The notes beneath the pieces were generated by a model. It did no database searches and was not told the origin of the DNA. It worked only from the letters and a program-made list of their open reading frames with translations. A DNA stretch of 14,843 nt from an uncultured Dyadobacter sp. (GTDB lineage: Bacteria > Bacteroidota > Bacteroidia > Cytophagales > Spirosomataceae), in contig CAMLNK010000012.1 of NCBI GenBank assembly GCA_946481035.1, forward strand, positions 1 through 14,843, given 5' to 3'. Shown piece by piece: positions 13,216 through 14,843 of this stretch (its first letter is position 1; every line of letters starts with the position of its first letter). Both the position numbers and the translations under genes were made by a program.

Positions 13216-14843
13216 ATGAGAAAACTTCTCCTCCTGCTACTCACTCCTCTTGCATCAATCGCTCTGGCGCAGGAAACGCCCTCTTCCACTGACCGCACCT
13301 TCCAGCTCGGCGAGGTCAGGGTGTCGGGCATCAGCAACCGTGACAGCATTGCCTCACGCCTCTCCTATCGGACGATCGAGCAATTCAACCGCAACGACCT
13401 TTCCAATGCGTTGAACCTCCTCCCCGGTGTGAGCATCGCCAATGTGGGGCCACGGAACGAGTCGGTCGTGTACGTGCGCGGGTTCGACCTCCGCCAGGTG
13501 CCCGTGTATATCGACGGCGTGCCGGTGTACGTGCCTTACGACGGCTACGTGGACATGGGCCGCTTCACCACTTTCGACCTCGCCGAGGTCAATGTTTCCA
13601 AGGGTTTCGCTTCTATTTTATATGGTGCCAACACCATGGGCGGGGCTATCAACCTCGTGTCGCGCAAGCCGGTGAGCAAATTCGAGATCAATGGCCGGGC
13701 CGGCGTTTTCAGCGGCGATGGCTACCGCTGGAATGTGAATGCAGGGTCGAGGCTGGGCAAATTCTTCTACCAGGTCGGCGCTTCGCAGCTCAAACAGGAC
13801 ACCTACCCGCTCTCCGCAGACTTCAAACCGAGAAAATACCAGCAGACCGACGACCGCGAGAATGCGTACCGCGACGATCTGAAATTCAGCATCAAAGCTG
13901 GCTTCACCCCGAATGCGACCGATGAATATGTGATAGGTTACGTCAACCAGCAGGGAGAAAAAGGCACGCCGCCGTACGTGGGCGATGACTCCAAAATCAC
14001 GACGCGGTTCTGGAAATGGCCGAAATGGAACAAGCAGAGCCTGTATTTTATTTCAAATACCGCCGTTGGCGAGAAAAATAAGGTCAAAACGCGGCTGTAC
14101 TACGATACCTTCGTGAACTCGCTGTTCAGCTACGACGATACCACCTACACCGCGCAAACCAAAGGTTACGCATTCCAGAGCTTCTACGACGATTATACTT
14201 TGGGCGGCAATGCCGAATTTGAATCGCGGGCATGGAATAATAATGTATTCAAATTCAATGTGCAGTACAAGCGCGACATCCACCGCGAACACGACAAAGG
14301 CGAGCCGGTGCAGTCGTACATCGACAATACCGTTTCAATCGGAATCGAAAACACCTACCAGATCGTCCCGTCGCTCGCGGTTGTGCCCGGCATTAGTTTC
14401 AATGCGCGCAATGCCGGCAAAGCACAGGAATACAATGCCACGACCAAGGAACTGAGCGAATTTGCTGACAGCAAAAACAACGCCGTTAATGCGCAGATAG
14501 GTCTTTTCTGGGACATTACCGCCGGTCATTCACTCCGCGGGACCGTTGCGCGCAAGACCCGTTTCGCGACCATCAAGGACCGCTATTCCTACCGCATGGG
14601 CCAGGCCATTCCCAACCCCGACCTGCACGCCGAAGTCGCATTGAATTACGACCTGAGCTACTCCGGGAAAGTGGCGGAAAAACTCGCATTGCAAGCCAGC
14701 ATTTTCCAAAGCAATATTGACGATATTATCCAGCAAGTGGACAATGTACAGCCGGGCCGTTTCCAATTACAGAATGCCGGGAAAGCCCGTTTTTACGGCG
14801 CAGAAGCAAGTTTTGACTACCAGATTATCAAAGGATTAAAACT
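13216..14843 (+). CDS. TonB-dependent receptor, N-terminal part (cut by right window edge)
   Basis: The frame from the ATG at 13216 stays open to the window end (542 full codons). A signal peptide is clear (MRKLLLLLLTPLASIALA, then Q). Unlike the other two outer membrane proteins here, there is no CarboxypepD_reg domain: the TonB-box-like region (FQLGEVRVSG, about 34-43) follows directly. The plug at about 50-155 contains LNLLPGVSIANVG, VYVRGFDLRQVPVYIDGVPV and FASILYGANTMGGAINLVSRK. Barrel strands with aromatic-rich ends fill the rest. The family imports siderophores, cobalamin, metals or other scarce solutes. The neighbouring ModE-type regulator hints at molybdate or tungstate, or a complex of these, but nothing in the visible plug proves the substrate. 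The start is supported by the signal peptide and by the -7 box 31 bases upstream. Confidence 0.88.
   Translation, partial: MRKLLLLLLTPLASIALAQETPSSTDRTFQLGEVRVSGISNRDSIASRLSYRTIEQFNRNDLSNALNLLPGVSIANVGPRNESVVYVRGFDLRQVPVYIDGVPVYVPYDGYVDMGRFTTFDLAEVNVSKGFASILYGANTMGGAINLVSRKPVSKFEINGRAGVFSGDGYRWNVNAGSRLGKFFYQVGASQLKQDTYPLSADFKPRKYQQTDDRENAYRDDLKFSIKAGFTPNATDEYVIGYVNQQGEKGTPPYVGDDSKITTRFWKWPKWNKQSLYFISNTAVGEKNKVKTRLYYDTFVNSLFSYDDTTYTAQTKGYAFQSFYDDYTLGGNAEFESRAWNNNVFKFNVQYKRDIHREHDKGEPVQSYIDNTVSIGIENTYQIVPSLAVVPGISFNARNAGKAQEYNATTKELSEFADSKNNAVNAQIGLFWDITAGHSLRGTVARKTRFATIKDRYSYRMGQAIPNPDLHAEVALNYDLSYSGKVAEKLALQASIFQSNIDDIIQQVDNVQPGRFQLQNAGKARFYGAEASFDYQIIKGLK

Overview
The window reads as a chromosomal segment of a Bacteroidota bacterium, most likely a cytophagal relative of Dyadobacter or Spirosoma. 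The reasons are several Bacteroidota-specific families (GLPGLI protein, CarboxypepD_reg-plus-barrel outer membrane proteins, a DUF4374 lipoprotein), near absence of Shine-Dalgarno sequences, TAnnTTTG-type -7 promoter boxes, and a base composition near 50% GC. The genus is an inference. No rRNA, tRNA, CRISPR array, transposase or integrase is visible, and no gene-free stretch exceeds 300 bases.

Left part (1-6284). On the minus strand lie the N-terminal part of a sensor histidine kinase, cut by the left edge, and upstream of it a GT-C-like multi-membrane-spanning protein. Divergent from these is a two-gene plus-strand operon: a GLPGLI-family periplasmic protein whose stop overlaps the GTG start of a 922-residue CarboxypepD_reg/OMP beta-barrel protein. 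A 26-base element with a 10-base-period TTAACAC direct repeat occurs twice, 23 of 26 positions identical: once before the kinase and once before the GLPGLI operon. This suggests one response regulator controls both its own kinase gene and the operon.

Middle part (6285-12661). A PchR-like AraC regulator (minus strand) diverges from a plus-strand operon of four genes: a FecA-type TonB-dependent receptor, a DUF4374 lipoprotein, a PepSY-TM membrane protein and a 57-residue membrane protein. The first three have the order of the Bacteroides thetaiotaomicron XusABC xenosiderophore system. The likely scheme is receptor uptake of a ferric siderophore, binding by a surface or periplasmic lipoprotein, and iron release at the inner membrane by a heme-containing PepSY reductase, with the AraC protein sensing the siderophore. 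The 57-residue protein has no role that I know of. Three copies of a TTAAC(G/C)GCA-like motif lie in the divergent promoter region.

Right part (12662-14843). An imperfect hairpin made of 8-base tandem repeats separates the iron operon from a ModE-type DNA-binding protein that lacks the molybdate-binding domain. Beyond it is a TonB-dependent receptor cut by the right edge. A dyad with GCGATAT arms sits immediately after the receptor's -7 box and is a candidate operator for the ModE-like protein. This makes a molybdate or tungstate link for the receptor plausible but unproven.
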